DNA from: Dimorphilus gyrociliatus
Taxonomy: Eukaryota; Annelida; Polychaeta; Dinophilidae
Direction of reading: 5' to 3'
Assembly (NCBI GenBank): GCA_904063045.1
Contig: CAJFCJ010000025.1
Span: 682,001 to 746,000 of the forward strand
Length of the DNA: 64,000 nt
Every line of letters starts with the position of its first letter. Within the stretch, counting starts at the first letter, position 1. The notes beneath the pieces were generated by a model, which was given only the letters and a program-made list of their open reading frames with translations, searched no databases and had not been told where the DNA came from. Below are positions 1 through 13,500 of this stretch, piece after piece. A program made the position numbers and the translations under genes.

Positions 1-541
1 TATAACGGTTATTTGTAAGTGTAAAATTGAAGACAACTTCTCCTGCTTTAGTGGAAAAGCTCAAAACGCCGAGTAAAAACAAATCTAATAAAAATTATAG
101 TAATAAAAGTAGAACATTTTTCCATTATCATAAAAATCTGAAGTAGATAAAGTTATAAATTCAATTCAAATCGATAAGTAGAGATGATTATATAGTTGAG
201 AATAAATTGAAGGAAGGTAAGAAGAGAGAAAGAAGGGAGAGGGAGAAAGTTGAAAACGAAAGAGAAAGAGAGATATAGATGAATAGATAGAGAGCGGATG
301 AGAGTTAAAACATTATTTATTAAACGGTTAATGTTTAACGACTTCATCAATATAGATAAGATTAGAGGAAACTGGTATAAAAATAGATGATACATTTTGT
401 TAAGAGCTAAGGAAAAAAAGAGAGAAATATGGAATGAATGAATGAATGAATGACTGTTGTTTACGTCAAATAAATATGCATATATATACATATTTTGAGT
501 ACTTAATTTTATAATTAAGTATACAGACAATGTTTCAAAAG

Positions 542-542
542 C

Positions 543-568
<26 letters not shown>
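542..568. repeat. (GA)n microsatellite
   Basis: Perfect GA dinucleotide run in noncoding DNA. One of several GA/CT runs of 20 bp or more in the left part of the window. Confidence 0.95.
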
Positions 569-573
<5 letters not shown>

Positions 574-2139
574 CCAATAGTTTTAGTACATGTGTCTACC
601 ACATGATATTTTTTTACGTTGAAATTAAAGCTAGTAATTTTAATTAATATCTTTCCATAGAAAATTCCTATTTAACAATAGAATTATATTTCATTTTTAA
701 TGTTTTTTATTCATATAAAAATTCTCATTTATGATAATTTACAGATTAATTAATAATTTAGTAGAATATTTAAACTGTATATTTTATACGATATATAGTT
801 TTTATACATTCTCTCATTATATTCCTCTTTTAATCATTTGTTATTAGTAGTATTATTACTATTATTATTATTATTATTCTCTTTATATTTCATCTCCCCT
901 TCTAACTTGAACACGACATAAACTTGCATTCATTTTATTCATATATTTGTACATATAAAACCCATCATATTGATATATAAAGTATATAAAGTATATATAT
1001 ATATATATATACATTTGAAAAGATGGAAAAAAATAGGAAAAAAAAGGAAGAAAACTGGTACAGATTTTCTATGCTGCTATATTTATGCTCTCGCCTTCGC
1101 AGGTTTCTCTTGCACACACACGGTTTGTTTAGTTGTTTTTCTTTTTGTTTTCTGTAGACTTTATATAAAATGAAAAAGATAAATTATTATATAGATTATA
1201 TAATATACAATATATATATATACTGTATATATTTTATATATTTAACATGCTTATGCCATATTTAATAATAATAATAGAAACTAATTTATTCTCTTATAAT
1301 ACAGTAAAAAAATAGATTTATTTTAAAGGCAAAGTGTAATATGCATATATATATATATATTCATGTATTTCTGGTTTGTTCTTATTGATTCTAATAGAAT
1401 AGAACATTAATATTAAAAATACAACAACCAACTTTCTTACTCTTCTATATTTCTTTAGAAAGCTCTTTTTTTCATTTTAAAACAGTCTATTTATACCTTT
1501 TCGTATGTGGTGAAAAAAAAATTAACGGCTTTTCTTTTATGCCGGCCTTATGAATCTCTTCTAATTACATAATACTTCTATACTATATATATATATATAT
1601 ATACAATATATTCAAAATGTGCCTGCGTAATTCACATTCGTACATATTAAATGTAGCACTGTCTTTCTCTTCACATTTATATATATATTATTTAAATTTT
1701 AATATTCAATATGATTATACAGTTAAAAAAATAATATATAACCTTTTCCGCTGACCGGGTCAAAATTTTAATATTATAAAAATCTTAAGCCTATGATTAT
1801 GTCAGGCGAAAAAAAGTATATAAGTCAACACAAGAATTCAATACTATTCGCCTTTACAATTACTGAAGGCTGTTCTAGAAAAATATCTCGGTGAAAATTT
1901 ATTTTTTATTACTTTTTTATCTTCTTTTCTTTGTATCTAGCAATGATAATCTATTTCATGTTTTACCCATTTTATTTTACTTAAAAACGTTACTCTTCTT
2001 CTTAGAAATTCTATTATTTCGTTTAAACGATCAAGAATAGATAGATTGAGGGAAGGAAGGAGAGAGGAGGAGGAGAGAAGTAGACAAGAAGATAAGAATA
2101 GAGAGAGAGAGCGAGACATGTACAGAGAGAGGAAGAAAG

Positions 2140-2142
<3 letters not shown>

Positions 2143-2174
<32 letters not shown>
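2143..2174. repeat. (GA)n microsatellite
   Basis: Perfect GA run embedded in about 130 bp of purine-only-like sequence (roughly 2046-2235), giving spurious arginine/glutamate-rich open frames on the plus strand. Confidence 0.95.
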
Positions 2175-2186
<12 letters not shown>

Positions 2187-3213
2187 ATGAGAAAGGGACG
2201 AAATAACAGAGGGAGAGAAAGAGAGGGGCAGACTTGCAGACAGCATTCAGACGGTCAGAAAAAAAAGGAAACGAAAGAAATAGATCATTATTATTATAGT
2301 GATAATAGTAATAGTAGTAGTGTGTAGTAGTTATAGTAATAGTAGCATTGGTGCTGGTTGAACAATTCCAGATCTATTATTTAAAATAAAATATTATGTT
2401 TGAAGGCGTAGTCTTTTTTTCTTTCTCATTCTGATTAGAATATTCCATACAAAAAAAATCTGTATACTTAATACAGTATTGATTATATTTCAAGTATATA
2501 TATATATATATATACGGTATATGCTGTAGAGTAATGTGTTATGCCTTGCTGCAATATATTATTACAAATATATATATATATATGTATATATATTCTGTAT
2601 ATATACTGCATATGGGAAACTATATTTACTGTATATTCAATATATTTTCTATATCCGTTTAATGTATATATATATGTATACATATACTGTACATACAGAA
2701 CACCTGTTTTCTACGATTGGCTTAATATATACATCGCACATACTACAGAATACCATAAATATGAGTACTCTAGTTATTATGGAATAGGCTATTTATTCTA
2801 TTAAACATGTAAAATTAGGTCATATATGATAAATATTTCCCCTATACATGGCTTATCTTTTGCAGGATACATGATATATACTGTATATATTAGTATATCA
2901 GTATATATGTATTACTTTATAGACATGTGGAAAAGCTGCCTTACAGTTCTCTTTTTGTTCTAATCTTCTTTCGCTGTTGTCCCTGCAATAGTTTTCATGT
3001 AGTAAACATTATTAGTAGGTTGTTAATTAATGACGTCGCTAACAAATAAAAAAACTACGCTTGATATTGTAATTGACATAGTAATTTAGGGGTTTTTTTA
3101 TAAGTAACACTAAATAGGACAATTTTTACAAATGTAATAATAGATAATATGTACTTTACTTGATTTATTCAATTAAATTCTTTTTTTTTTAAAAAAAAAC
3201 AGATATCGAAAAG

Positions 3214-5390
3214 ATGCAAGGAGGCGAAGAAACAAGGCTTCGACGTCATAGTTCGGTTGGAAAGAGAGATGAAAATAAGGAAAGGGGTAATTGGAGTGGC
3301 CAACTTGACTTTCTTATGAGTTGTTTATCGTACGCCGTCGGTTTAGGAAACCTTTGGCGTTTCCCGTATCTATGCTATAGAAACGGGGGTGGAGCGTTTC
3401 TTATTCCATACGTTGTAAGATTTTTTTCTTCTTCTTCTTCTTCTTCTTCTTCTTCTCCTTCCTCTTCTCCTTCTCTTAACAATAAAAGAGAAAAAACAAA
3501 TATAAACATAAAAAATATTATCTAATCAATATACTAAATTTATTATAAAACCATAGATAATGTTGGTATTCACTGGTATACCTTTATTCTTTATGGAATT
3601 AAGTTTCGGACAATTCGCCGCTGAAGGAGTGATATCCATCTGGAAGGTTAGTCCGCTCTTCCAAGGAATAGGATGGGGTATGTTTATCGTGTCCTTCTTT
3701 ATTTCGGTCTACTACAATATGATAATTGCCTGGACACTATACTACCTATATAATAGTTTCTTTGGTTTTTCATCCGACCTATCGTGGACAACCTGCGATA
3801 ACGAATGGAATTCTCTAGAATGCGGATTGGAAAAATTTCAAAAAATCCGAAATTGTACTGTGAATAGCACGGGTGTTTGGTATAATGAAACTTGTGTCAA
3901 GAATACAACCGAAAACCATCAATTAATCGAACAGATAACTGGATGGAGCAATTCAACTTCAAATATTAAATCAATTTCTTACGCTAGCGACGAATTCTTT
4001 CATAGGAATATGTTAGATATTTCCGAAGGATTTCACGAAATGGGTGCACCAAAGTACGAAATGATCATATGTCTTTTTGCAGCTTGGACCTTGGTTGGCT
4101 GCTCTTTAATCAAGAGTATTAAGTCATCTGGAAAAGTAGTATACTTTACTGCAAGTTTCCCGTATATTGTCCTCATATGTTTATTAGTTAGGGGATTAAC
4201 GTTACCTGGATGTCTGGATGGAATACTTTTCTATTTGACACCGCAATGGCACAGACTTCTGTCAGCTAAAGTGAGTTATTATAAATAAATAGAAGTGCTT
4301 ATAAATTTACAAATTTAGCACATTGTAAAAAGAAGATACATTTGCCAGATGTTTAATCGTGGGAAAAGCTTAAACTGATTGTTTGCTTTTTAAGACAAAA
4401 GTATCTTTGGCACTATTATCAGTCTTTATGGTCTTTTTTTTGTTTTTGGTTAAAAGTAGGATTACTGTAACAAAAAGTATCTCTAATATGATAAGAAAGA
4501 AGAAGGAAGAGAGAGAAGGGAGCGAAAGGGGGAAGGGGAAAAGAGGTGGGGGCTTTAATTTGATAAAGCAAAAAAAAAGAAGCAGTAACGCAATTAATTC
4601 GAGATTAATCCAAGATTGATAGAGTTAATTGATTCCAATATATATATATATATATATATATATCTATTTGATATATATCCAACAATGTTAATTTATTCCT
4701 TACTTATAGCAAGTTCATCATGTCCTTCTTTGTCTTTGTATGCTCTTTATAAAAAACGAAAAAGACACCAAAGAAAGGTGCAGACAGATAGACAGATACA
4801 AACAGATTTTCTTTCTTTTCTTTCGTTACACAAGTACTTTTTTTTTCTATTTAAATCTATTTTATATATATTTTGAAGTCATCGTAGCGACCTTGTATGT
4901 TAAAACTGCTTATGTATAATGCTTAACACATGCCTCTTCCTATTGATCCAACACATATGTCCACGTTAAAATTTTTCTTTTGCCTTTTTTCTTTCCTTCT
5001 TTCCTTCTTTCTTTCTTTTTGTCTTTCTTTGTTTTTCCTTTTTTTATGATCAAGTTTATTGGCCTTAGATTATATTGCAAAAATCCAGTTATTAATGAGT
5101 TTCTACGGAAAATAAAAAAGGTGATTTTCTTATATGGTTTTCAAGTTATAAGGCATCTGCAGTCCTTAACGTCTTTGATTGACTAAAAGCTGTTTAATCA
5201 ACGCCAATTTTTTCCACTATTCTATATCCCATATCCTTTATTCGTCTCCTTATCACTCTACTTCTGCTACTTTTGTTGCTGTTTCTTCCTATTCTTATTC
5301 AAAAAAAAAACTTTTGCTTATAGTACCTCTCTTCTGATTTGATTTATTCCTATTTTATGATATATCTGCATCTCTGGTTCCCCTCTCTTC

Positions 5391-5422
<32 letters not shown>

Positions 5423-6626
5423 TTCTCTCTCTCTCCCTCTGATGAAAATTAAATATACAGCTAGTTAAAACTTTTATTAAAAATACCTTGTTGTAACATA
5501 ATAGCACTTTGATGTTTTTTATTATTTCTTTTTAAGAGAGGTTTTTCTTTAATTAATTAATTTTACTAATTAATTATTAATATTATTATCATTCTTTTGA
5601 GTTTAGTGCATAAATTTTGATTTTCAGGTTTGGGGAGACGCCGCGGTTCAAATATTCTTTTCGTTATCGCCTTGTTGGGGTGGTTTAATCACTTTGGCAT
5701 CGTATAATCGTTTTAGAAATAATTGTTTAAGAGACGCCCTATTCGTTTCAATATCGAATTGTTTGACGTCATTCTTTGCTGGATTCGTTATATTTGGAAT
5801 AATTGGTTATATGGCACACATCTTTAACTTACCTGTAGACGCAGTAGCGAAAGAAGGAGTTGGATTGGCTTTCATCGTCTACCCAGAAGCAGTATCTAGA
5901 TTCCCTGTGGCTGCTATTTGGGCTGTTGTCTTCTTTCTCATGCTACTCGCCTTAGGTTTGGGAACGCAAATTGCAACTGTCACAACAGTCCATACTACAC
6001 TTATGGATGTTTTTCCAAAGGTGTTTAGAGTGGGACGAAGGCCTATGATACTTACGTGCATTGTTTGTATTGTTGGTTTTATCTTTGGTATAAGTTGCAC
6101 AACTAGGGGTGGTATATTCATGCTACAACTAATTGACAACTACGCGGCTACGTATTCTGTATTGATAATAGGCCTGTGTGAATGTGTAGTTCTTTCTTGG
6201 GTTTATGGAATAGATAGATTTTCAAAAGATATTGAACAAATGATAGATAAAGAGCCTTGGATGTGGTTTAAGGTACTGTGGAAATACGTTACACCAGGAT
6301 TACTTATTCTCATAATACTTTTTACGTGGATCGATTATACACCTTCTAATTACGGAACATATAAATTTCCCGCATGGGCAGATACTTTGGGTTGGATGAT
6401 GTCAATGACCTCGGTTATGGCCATACCAATCGTAGCATTATATAAAATAGTAAGAACAAAGAGCCGAAATAACGAAACATTATGGCAAAAAATATGTAGG
6501 TTGTCGCAACCATCGTGTAGTTGGGGGCCAGCAATAAGTAAATACAGGAAACCACACCAAGACGAAACATGCGAACCTCTTCAAACTGACGAACAAATGA
6601 GATTAGCAGATTTACAAAAAGCTTAA
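3214..6626 (+). CDS. SLC6 Na+/Cl- neurotransmitter transporter, glycine-transporter-like
   Basis: Three exons: 3214-3414, 3557-4270 and 5628-6626, all joined in phase 0 with GT-AG borders, giving 637 residues, a normal length for SLC6. Exon 1 carries the TM1 hallmark [20 protein letters not shown], which forms the Na+ and substrate site in this family. Exon 2 holds TM2-TM5 with a large extracellular loop between TM3 and TM4 that has paired cysteines and several N-glycosylation sites (NCT, NST, NET). Exon 3 starts with the TM6 block ([19 protein letters not shown]) and ends after TM12. The loop-to-TM6 region [17 protein letters not shown] resembles glycine transporters SLC6A5/SLC6A9 most. That is a family-level judgement; another amino-acid SLC6 is possible. 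An AG acceptor-like site lies 11 bp before the ATG, so the 5' end may be spliced. Intron 1 holds a TTC run; intron 2 is 1,357 bp. Confidence 0.9.
4271..5627 (+). other. Long AT-rich intron 2 of the SLC6 gene
   Basis: This is a 1,357-bp intron bounded by GTGAGT and TTTTCAG. It contains a TA run near 4640-4662 and a CT run near 5391-5440. I see no conserved coding segment inside; open frames are low-complexity. Confidence 0.75.
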
Positions 6627-7048
6627 TAGATATAAATAAGAAAACAAAGCAAGCAATTAAAAACAAAAAAACGTAAAGATATTTTTAGAAAGTTTAGAGC
6701 TAAAAAACAACAAAAAACAATAAAAAAATAACAAAAAATGTTCACTTGGAAGAGAATTTGAAATTCTTTTGTGAAGAGAAGAGATGAAAATATTTAAATT
6801 TTTTATTTCTTCTTTTTTCTTTTTTTTGTCTTTTTCTTTGTCATATAAGGATCTTAGAGGATTTTAGAAACTACTACTACTACTACTGCTACTTTGGCCT
6901 TCACTTTAAAACAAGGATAGAGGAAAAGTATTGAAGTCAATATAGATGAAAATGGTAAATAGTCTAAAAAATTCGTATTTTTATATCACCATACTTGCTA
7001 ATTATATTTTTTATGTAAAATTAATGGAGTATGTATATATTCCTCTTA

Positions 7049-7085
<37 letters not shown>

Positions 7086-7443
7086 CGCTCACTCGCTCTT
7101 TCTATCTACCTACAAAACTATGTCTATGTACAATTCCATTTCAATCATCTTTCCTCTTTACTCCCCTTAAACCGTCCTTTGATCAAATAGTTAATACTAT
7201 GATACGTTAATATTGTTTTTAGGTTATATATACAGAATATATATGTTAATTATTTTTGGCCCGAAATGAGTAAGATTGGAAAAAAAGACTGTATTAGAGT
7301 TATATAATTCGTATAATTTACTGAAATTTCTTGTCTTTTATAGTATAAAAAAAATGACAACATATACTTTACTTGAAGAAATCTTTATCTATGTGTCTTT
7401 TATATATATACAGTATATATATATATATATTGATATAAACAGT

Positions 7444-7475
<32 letters not shown>

Positions 7476-7803
7476 ATATAAACTGTTTATATTCAAAGGC
7501 TGATTTAATTAATACAAGATTCCCTTCTAAGTTTTGAATAAATATTTGTACTAGTTTCTTTCTTTTCTTATTTATTTAAATAGTAAAACAAACAAATAAA
7601 CAAACACCTATATTGTTTATATTTATCTTAATATTAAAATTAATACAGTACCGGTTTTGTTTGAATTATCATTATTATTATTATATTCAAAAACCATTCA
7701 AAATACATTGATTAAAAAGAGAGAGAAAAAAGAAAAAACAAAGAAAATCTTCTTTTTCAACACAAAGAGAATTAATTTTAATATAAAGTTGAAATTGAGA
7801 TAA
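6627..7803. other. Intergenic region between convergent SLC6 and SMP-C2 genes
   Basis: Both flanking genes end here. It holds a CT run at 7051-7082 and a long TA-based inverted repeat at 7433-7492. No coding potential beyond repeat-derived frames. Confidence 0.75.
7433..7492. repeat. 60-bp inverted repeat with TA core
   Basis: Arms ATATAAACAGTT (7433-7444) and AACTGTTTATAT (7481-7492) are exact reverse complements. The 36 bp between them are almost pure TA, so the whole element can fold into one long hairpin or cruciform. Confidence 0.85.
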
Positions 7804-10142
7804 TCAACAATCTTTAATACTTTTATTCTTTGACTTTTTCTTAAAACTGTTCAAACTCAATAAACCATGAAATTTATTATTCTTCTTCTCCGTTAAATCT
7901 TCTTCAATCAATAGATTCAATTCAATTTCAACGTCGGAATCTAATTTTATCCATTTTTGACAATTAATATCTCCAGCCAGAGTTACGATATCGTTTAATT
8001 GCATTGTTTTATAGACTAATGATCTTTTATCAGTAGTCTTTATAACAAATATTAAGACAGATGTTTCTTGAACATGAGTAGCTTTGAATTTTAAATTCAA
8101 GTTGTTAGTTTGTATATTTGACGATTTGCACAAAAGTTTCGATCTATCCGAGCTGTAAAACAAATATAATTTATATTTAACGGTACATTACGTAATGGGC
8201 TTTACGCAATAGTATAAGTATAAATACCAACTTTTTTTGCAGTTTTATTTTCAAAGTAACGTCGCAACTAGGAAAGATAAAGCCGCGAAGTCTAATGGCT
8301 GAGCCATTAATAGTAAACAGTTTGTTTTTATTCGAGCATGGAACGGCGTTCAGAGGTTCAGATCTGTAAAGAATTTATGCATATATATATAGATAGATAG
8401 AGTATATATGTGTGTATTAGTGTATTTAGTTTTTAGATAGAGAGAACGAAAAAATGGCGGGAAAGAAGGAATTTAAAATAAGAACTGAAAATGGTTTTGT
8501 GCGTAGAAGTGATAATGAATAAATAGATAGATAGATAGATATAGAGATAACCGACGTATGCAACAATAAAAATAACAATACAAAATATAAAGCTGTACAA
8601 GTATCACCAACTGTGTTGATAAATTAAACTTTAAAACCATACGAAAATATATACAACCATATAGATTAGTTTTGACTTACAAAGCGCGCATTCGGCGTCT
8701 ACTCTTTTTCAAGAGAGGAACGCTTGAAGTATGAATATATAAAGATGACAGAAGTAGGAGAAGGATGAGAAAGAGATGGGAAAAAAAAGTAAATAAATAA
8801 AGATCATGATATAATAAGCTAATCAATTAATCAATCAATTAGTTAATTAATTAATTAATCAATCAATCAATTATAAAGAAATATCATAAAAAAGGCAAAA
8901 AAATACTATTTATAGTATAAATAGATTGTTTTTAATAAAAAAATATGGGATGTATTTAAAGAAAAGAGCTTTTCTTTATTTCTATTAAAATCTCGAACCC
9001 ACTTACGATTCTGTTCTTTGCGTCTCAACCGTCTTTGTCAAATCTTTAAGATCTGTTGACGAAGCCCTTCTCCTTTTATATACTTCTCCGTAATCAGTAC
9101 TCAAATGGACGGCGCTATCTTGAGATTCGGTTGGGCTAAGAACTTCCTCCGATTCAACTTCCTCTTCGGCTGATATAACTTTAAAACGTAGCTGAATACT
9201 TCCGGAGCGCGTTTTATGAAGATTGAACCATCTTTCAGCTTGAAAATCACTTTGCTTTTTTAAATCAACCAACGTAAATGGAATGGAACCTAGAAAATCC
9301 TTTTGAAAGAATGGGTCCCTATCCCAGACAGTTATCTCTAAAAGTTCGTGACTTTTCGGTAGTTGAAGAGTAACCGATTCGTCCCAATAAGGATTTAAAG
9401 TCTTCTTTTTACAACTTGTCGAAAATATCTTTTCATTATTTACCCTCACTTCGCAATAAGGGTCGCTATAGCCGTTGGTGTCCATTGCCATTAAATCCCT
9501 TCCTTGAATGATATGCATCTCTAAAAGACCGTATCCTTGAGCTAAGATGCCAGGTCCCTCTCCTCTCCACTTTTGCAGTCCGGTCAATTTATTTTTCTGT
9601 ATTAGATAACGAAAAAAGAAAAGCAAATTAATAAATCGAACTTTGGCTGATAAATAAATGAATGAAAAAATAGACTAATAAGTGAATATTCTATTTTCCA
9701 TTAAGCGAAGCGGCAAGATGCTGCCAAGCCTTAAAGAATTTTCCCTTCAATTAAATAGCCAAGGTTAGACTCAATACTATATTTCTTATGCATAAAATTC
9801 ATTTCAATTCTATATAGATATATATAGATATGCATACTATTATTACAAGCATAAAATATATTCATCGCATTCTCTATGCAAATTCCCTCTTTGTCTGCTA
9901 GATGTCAGCATCATTCAATTTCTAGTTTGTTTACACCAGATAACTGCATTAATTTATAATAATAATAAAAAAAAAACCTTTGCATTTTTAGTCTACTTAA
10001 AGAAAGATTGCCAACTCTCCTGCTATACATGTACTAACCATCTCATTAAACATAAACACTTGACATTTTAAAACTGCGCCATCTATCGTTTTAATTAGTT
10101 TATATTTTTAAATTAATAAAAATATTAGAAGTAGACAGTTAA

Positions 10143-10182
<40 letters not shown>

Positions 10183-10503
10183 GTGAAGAAGGGTATTAAA
10201 ATAAAATGAAAAAAAAGGACTAACTGAATGTATTCAGTTTGCTGCATAGATAATCTTATTGCAGTAGTATACAGTACAGCATGCAGAATATAAAATATAT
10301 ATATATATATGCGTGTATCATCATAGCCATATTTTTAAATGAAAAATGCATATATAAATATGCATAAAGCTATCTTATATAATATACAGTATATGTATAA
10401 TTTCATATTGTTTTTTTTTTACCAAAATAATCATTCTTGTCACATTGAACGGCCTCTAAATAAAGATTTTATCTTTAATTTTTTGTTTGTTTCCTATATT
10501 AAC

Positions 10504-10547
<44 letters not shown>

Positions 10548-13500
10548 GTAGATTAGAGAGGGTGATGGAATCAAGGAGGGATTGAGAGTATTCTTGAATA
10601 AAATAAAAAAAAAACCAAACAACAACTTAATAGATATTTAGTAAAGGTAGCCAATACAAACTATTAATTAATAGTTGCCGTATATGTTATTAAAGAAATA
10701 AAAGAAAAAAAGAAAAAAGAAGAGGTAAAAGATAATAATAGAAATTAATATACAAATAAATTAATTAAAATCATTAATTAAGCTTATAAAAACAAAAAAA
10801 GTATCTTTTAATCGTCCAAGCTCTCTTTTTTTTTTTTTAAAAAAAAATAATTTAAAAATAATTATTTAGATATATATATTCTCTTTTAGTAATGAATATG
10901 GTCTGTTGATTGTGCTAATTATACAGATCTTTTGTGCCGTGTGTGCTTAAATTTTCATTTGTTTTGTTTTGTTTTTTTTTTAATGCTTTTTTTTATATAC
11001 CTCAATTGAATCCGTTGTTTGCTGAAGAGGATACAACAAAAAATATTTACGATATATAGAAAATATTAAAGATATTAAAAAATATATAATATAAAGAAAG
11101 TAGGAAGAACTTATTGGAAATATTAGAATTATTGAGAAGAGAAATGAGAGATGGAAGGAGGGGACAACAAAGTGATTTTTTTTAATATGGAAAAGATAGA
11201 AACAAACGTTTTTCAAAACATCAAAAACACTTACGGCTGAATTCATAAATCCTCTACTTTTGCTAACTTTTGCTTGATCCTCTGTAGATGTTTCAGACAT
11301 GGCCACTGATGGAACTGGATAAAAGATAACTGAGACCATAATCGATCCTAATTGTTCATTCGCTACGTGACCGCCGTCTTGTTGCTTATAACCGAGTATT
11401 AAAGAATGTTTCAACAGAGTAGGCTTATCGCTCGTCAAGGTAAGATCCGATAAGCCCAAGAAATCATCTTCCGAACTACCATGTCCGTCCCAATCGTATA
11501 CAAGAAAGGAAAGTGTCGTCTTTGTATAGTCAGATACAATTACGTCGACAGACGAATTCCATTGAGGATTTCTTGTCCGACATATGTAATGAGTTGTCTT
11601 AATCCTTTTTCCCTTGTAATAAATAACGCAGTAGGGATCCGACATGCCATTGCGGTCTAAACCTAATAGATTTGAGCCAGAATGTAACCATACTCTTAAA
11701 ACTCCCGAACAGCAGTCGACCTTTTTAACATTTTCATTAAGGGATAATGGTGATGTAGGTGATATAGCTGAATCGACATCATCCCCCCTCATTTCTGTTA
11801 ATTTATCTATGTCCTCAATAGGAATTTCAGTGAATTCCAATCTAACACGATAGTATATTATTCCATTAACATCTAACTTATTAATTTTCTTCTCTAAAGT
11901 AGTTTCAACGATATTTTTCAGTTCGAATGGAAAATTAGATAATGGTAAATCGAATGCAGCAATTGTATAAGTTGTAAAAAATCTCTTTGTCTTGCATTTT
12001 ATCTGTAATTTATTCATTTTAACATCTTCTACTAAAAACGAAATCGTATCTTCGAAAGGCTTATTTCCGACGTTACTAGCCGTATGTCTCTTCTGATCAG
12101 CTAATTTTAATTGTATATAAAAAGCTTCATTCGATTGTAATACTGCAAAAAGACAAAATAGTAGAAAAAAAAAGAGATAATTAGACTATCGTTAGAAATA
12201 TCGAGAATTAAAGAGAAATATTTAAAAACGTACAAGCATTATCTTTGGATTGCTGACTCTGCAAGGTGACGGTCAGAACGCCTTGAGCTGAAAATAACAT
12301 GAAAAAAACAGCTATATCTTTATATAAAAGTTAAAATTTGATTAAAAGACATTAAATTAAAAAAAAACTACAAATAAAATTAAAAGAGATGAAGATAAGG
12401 AAAAAAGAAAAAAAAACTTTTAAAGAGGATAAAGGAATAATTAGCTCACGCAATTTTTGATACAAAATACTGTCGTGACTATAATGTCAAAAGTACAATA
12501 ATATATCAAAGATTTCATTACTTGAAGATTATTTAGGTCTATATTGTAAAATATTTTCTACTTAATTTATTAAATATTTGAATAAACGATTTGAATATTT
12601 GTATTATTTTATATATACATTATTTATTTATATTTACCTAAACTTCGCATTGATCCCTCTCCACTCAATGGTTCGTAGGTTGGACCACTATTCTCAAATG
12701 GAATATCTATCTTTCCCGGATCTACCAACGCTTGGGTAAAGGCGTCCATCACTAGGTTGTGAATCCAACTTTTAAGCATTGGTATTTCCATTACTTGTAA
12801 AGACCTCAAAAGTCTTAGAGAGAACCATACTTGAGGTTTTTCGAGGAATGATAAACTAATTGAGGATATATGAGGAAAGGCACAATCTTTTTGGAGGTTT
12901 AAACTACAAGAAAGAAAAGAAAAGAGTACTCTAATATTAAATTATAACAAGATTAAAGATTGAAACTAGATGGATAATTAAATTAAAGAGACATAAAATC
13001 AAGTATAAGATTTTTAGATGGATAGAGAGAAAGAATTAAAGAATTACAAAACTCATTTAGATATTTACTAAATGTTGAGTAAGATAGAAAGAACATAAGC
13101 AAATTAGGAATTAACCTTAATTGCATTTTTCCTTTGATATTTAACTTTTCTATTGCAACATCAGCGCATATTTTTTTCCATAATTTGCATCTTAACGTCA
13201 TTTTGAAGTCGTCGCTGCTTAGATCCACATCACACTCCAAGTGAATTTGGTAAGTCTGCATTCGATTTAAGCCTATACGGGTAATAAGTACATAATATAT
13301 TTTACAGTGCAATATACTGCATGTACTGTATACAACATACTGTATATAGAGAGAAAAGTGAAATTGAGAGGGTCATTAAAAGGAGGAGGGAGGAAGGGAG
13401 GAGGGGAGAAAAAGAGGTGTATAAAATATATAGGTTGTTAGTACTCCATCTCAAATGTTACAGAGTCAGTTTTATTGATTTTATTCTAAACGAACTAATC

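Larger units (their letters stand above)
1..3213. other. AT-rich intergenic flank, no gene seen
   Basis: No coding signal on either strand. The stretch is dominated by TA tracts (around 990-1010, 1580-1605, 2497-2515, 2570-2590) and by GA/CT tracts at 542-568 and 2143-2174. Open frames here translate to runs of RE/RER or SLSLS and are repeat artefacts. A polypyrimidine-rich acceptor-like AG lies at 3201-3202, just before the SLC6 start, so part of this region may be 5' untranslated or intronic sequence of that gene. Confidence 0.7.

Noticed and set aside
153-602. 149-codon minus-strand open frame
   Set aside because: Serine/leucine-rich translation of a GA/CT repeat and AT-rich DNA; no domain, no codon structure.
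2046-2327. RE/RER-rich plus-strand frame that looks like an RS-type protein
   Set aside because: It is a direct readout of the GA microsatellite; both strands and several frames are open over the same repeat.
10980-11234. Read-through of SMP-C2 exon 7 as coding sequence (hydrophobic tail)
   Set aside because: A good donor at 11229-11234 ends the exon, and the following sequence is AT-rich intron with F/L/I bias.
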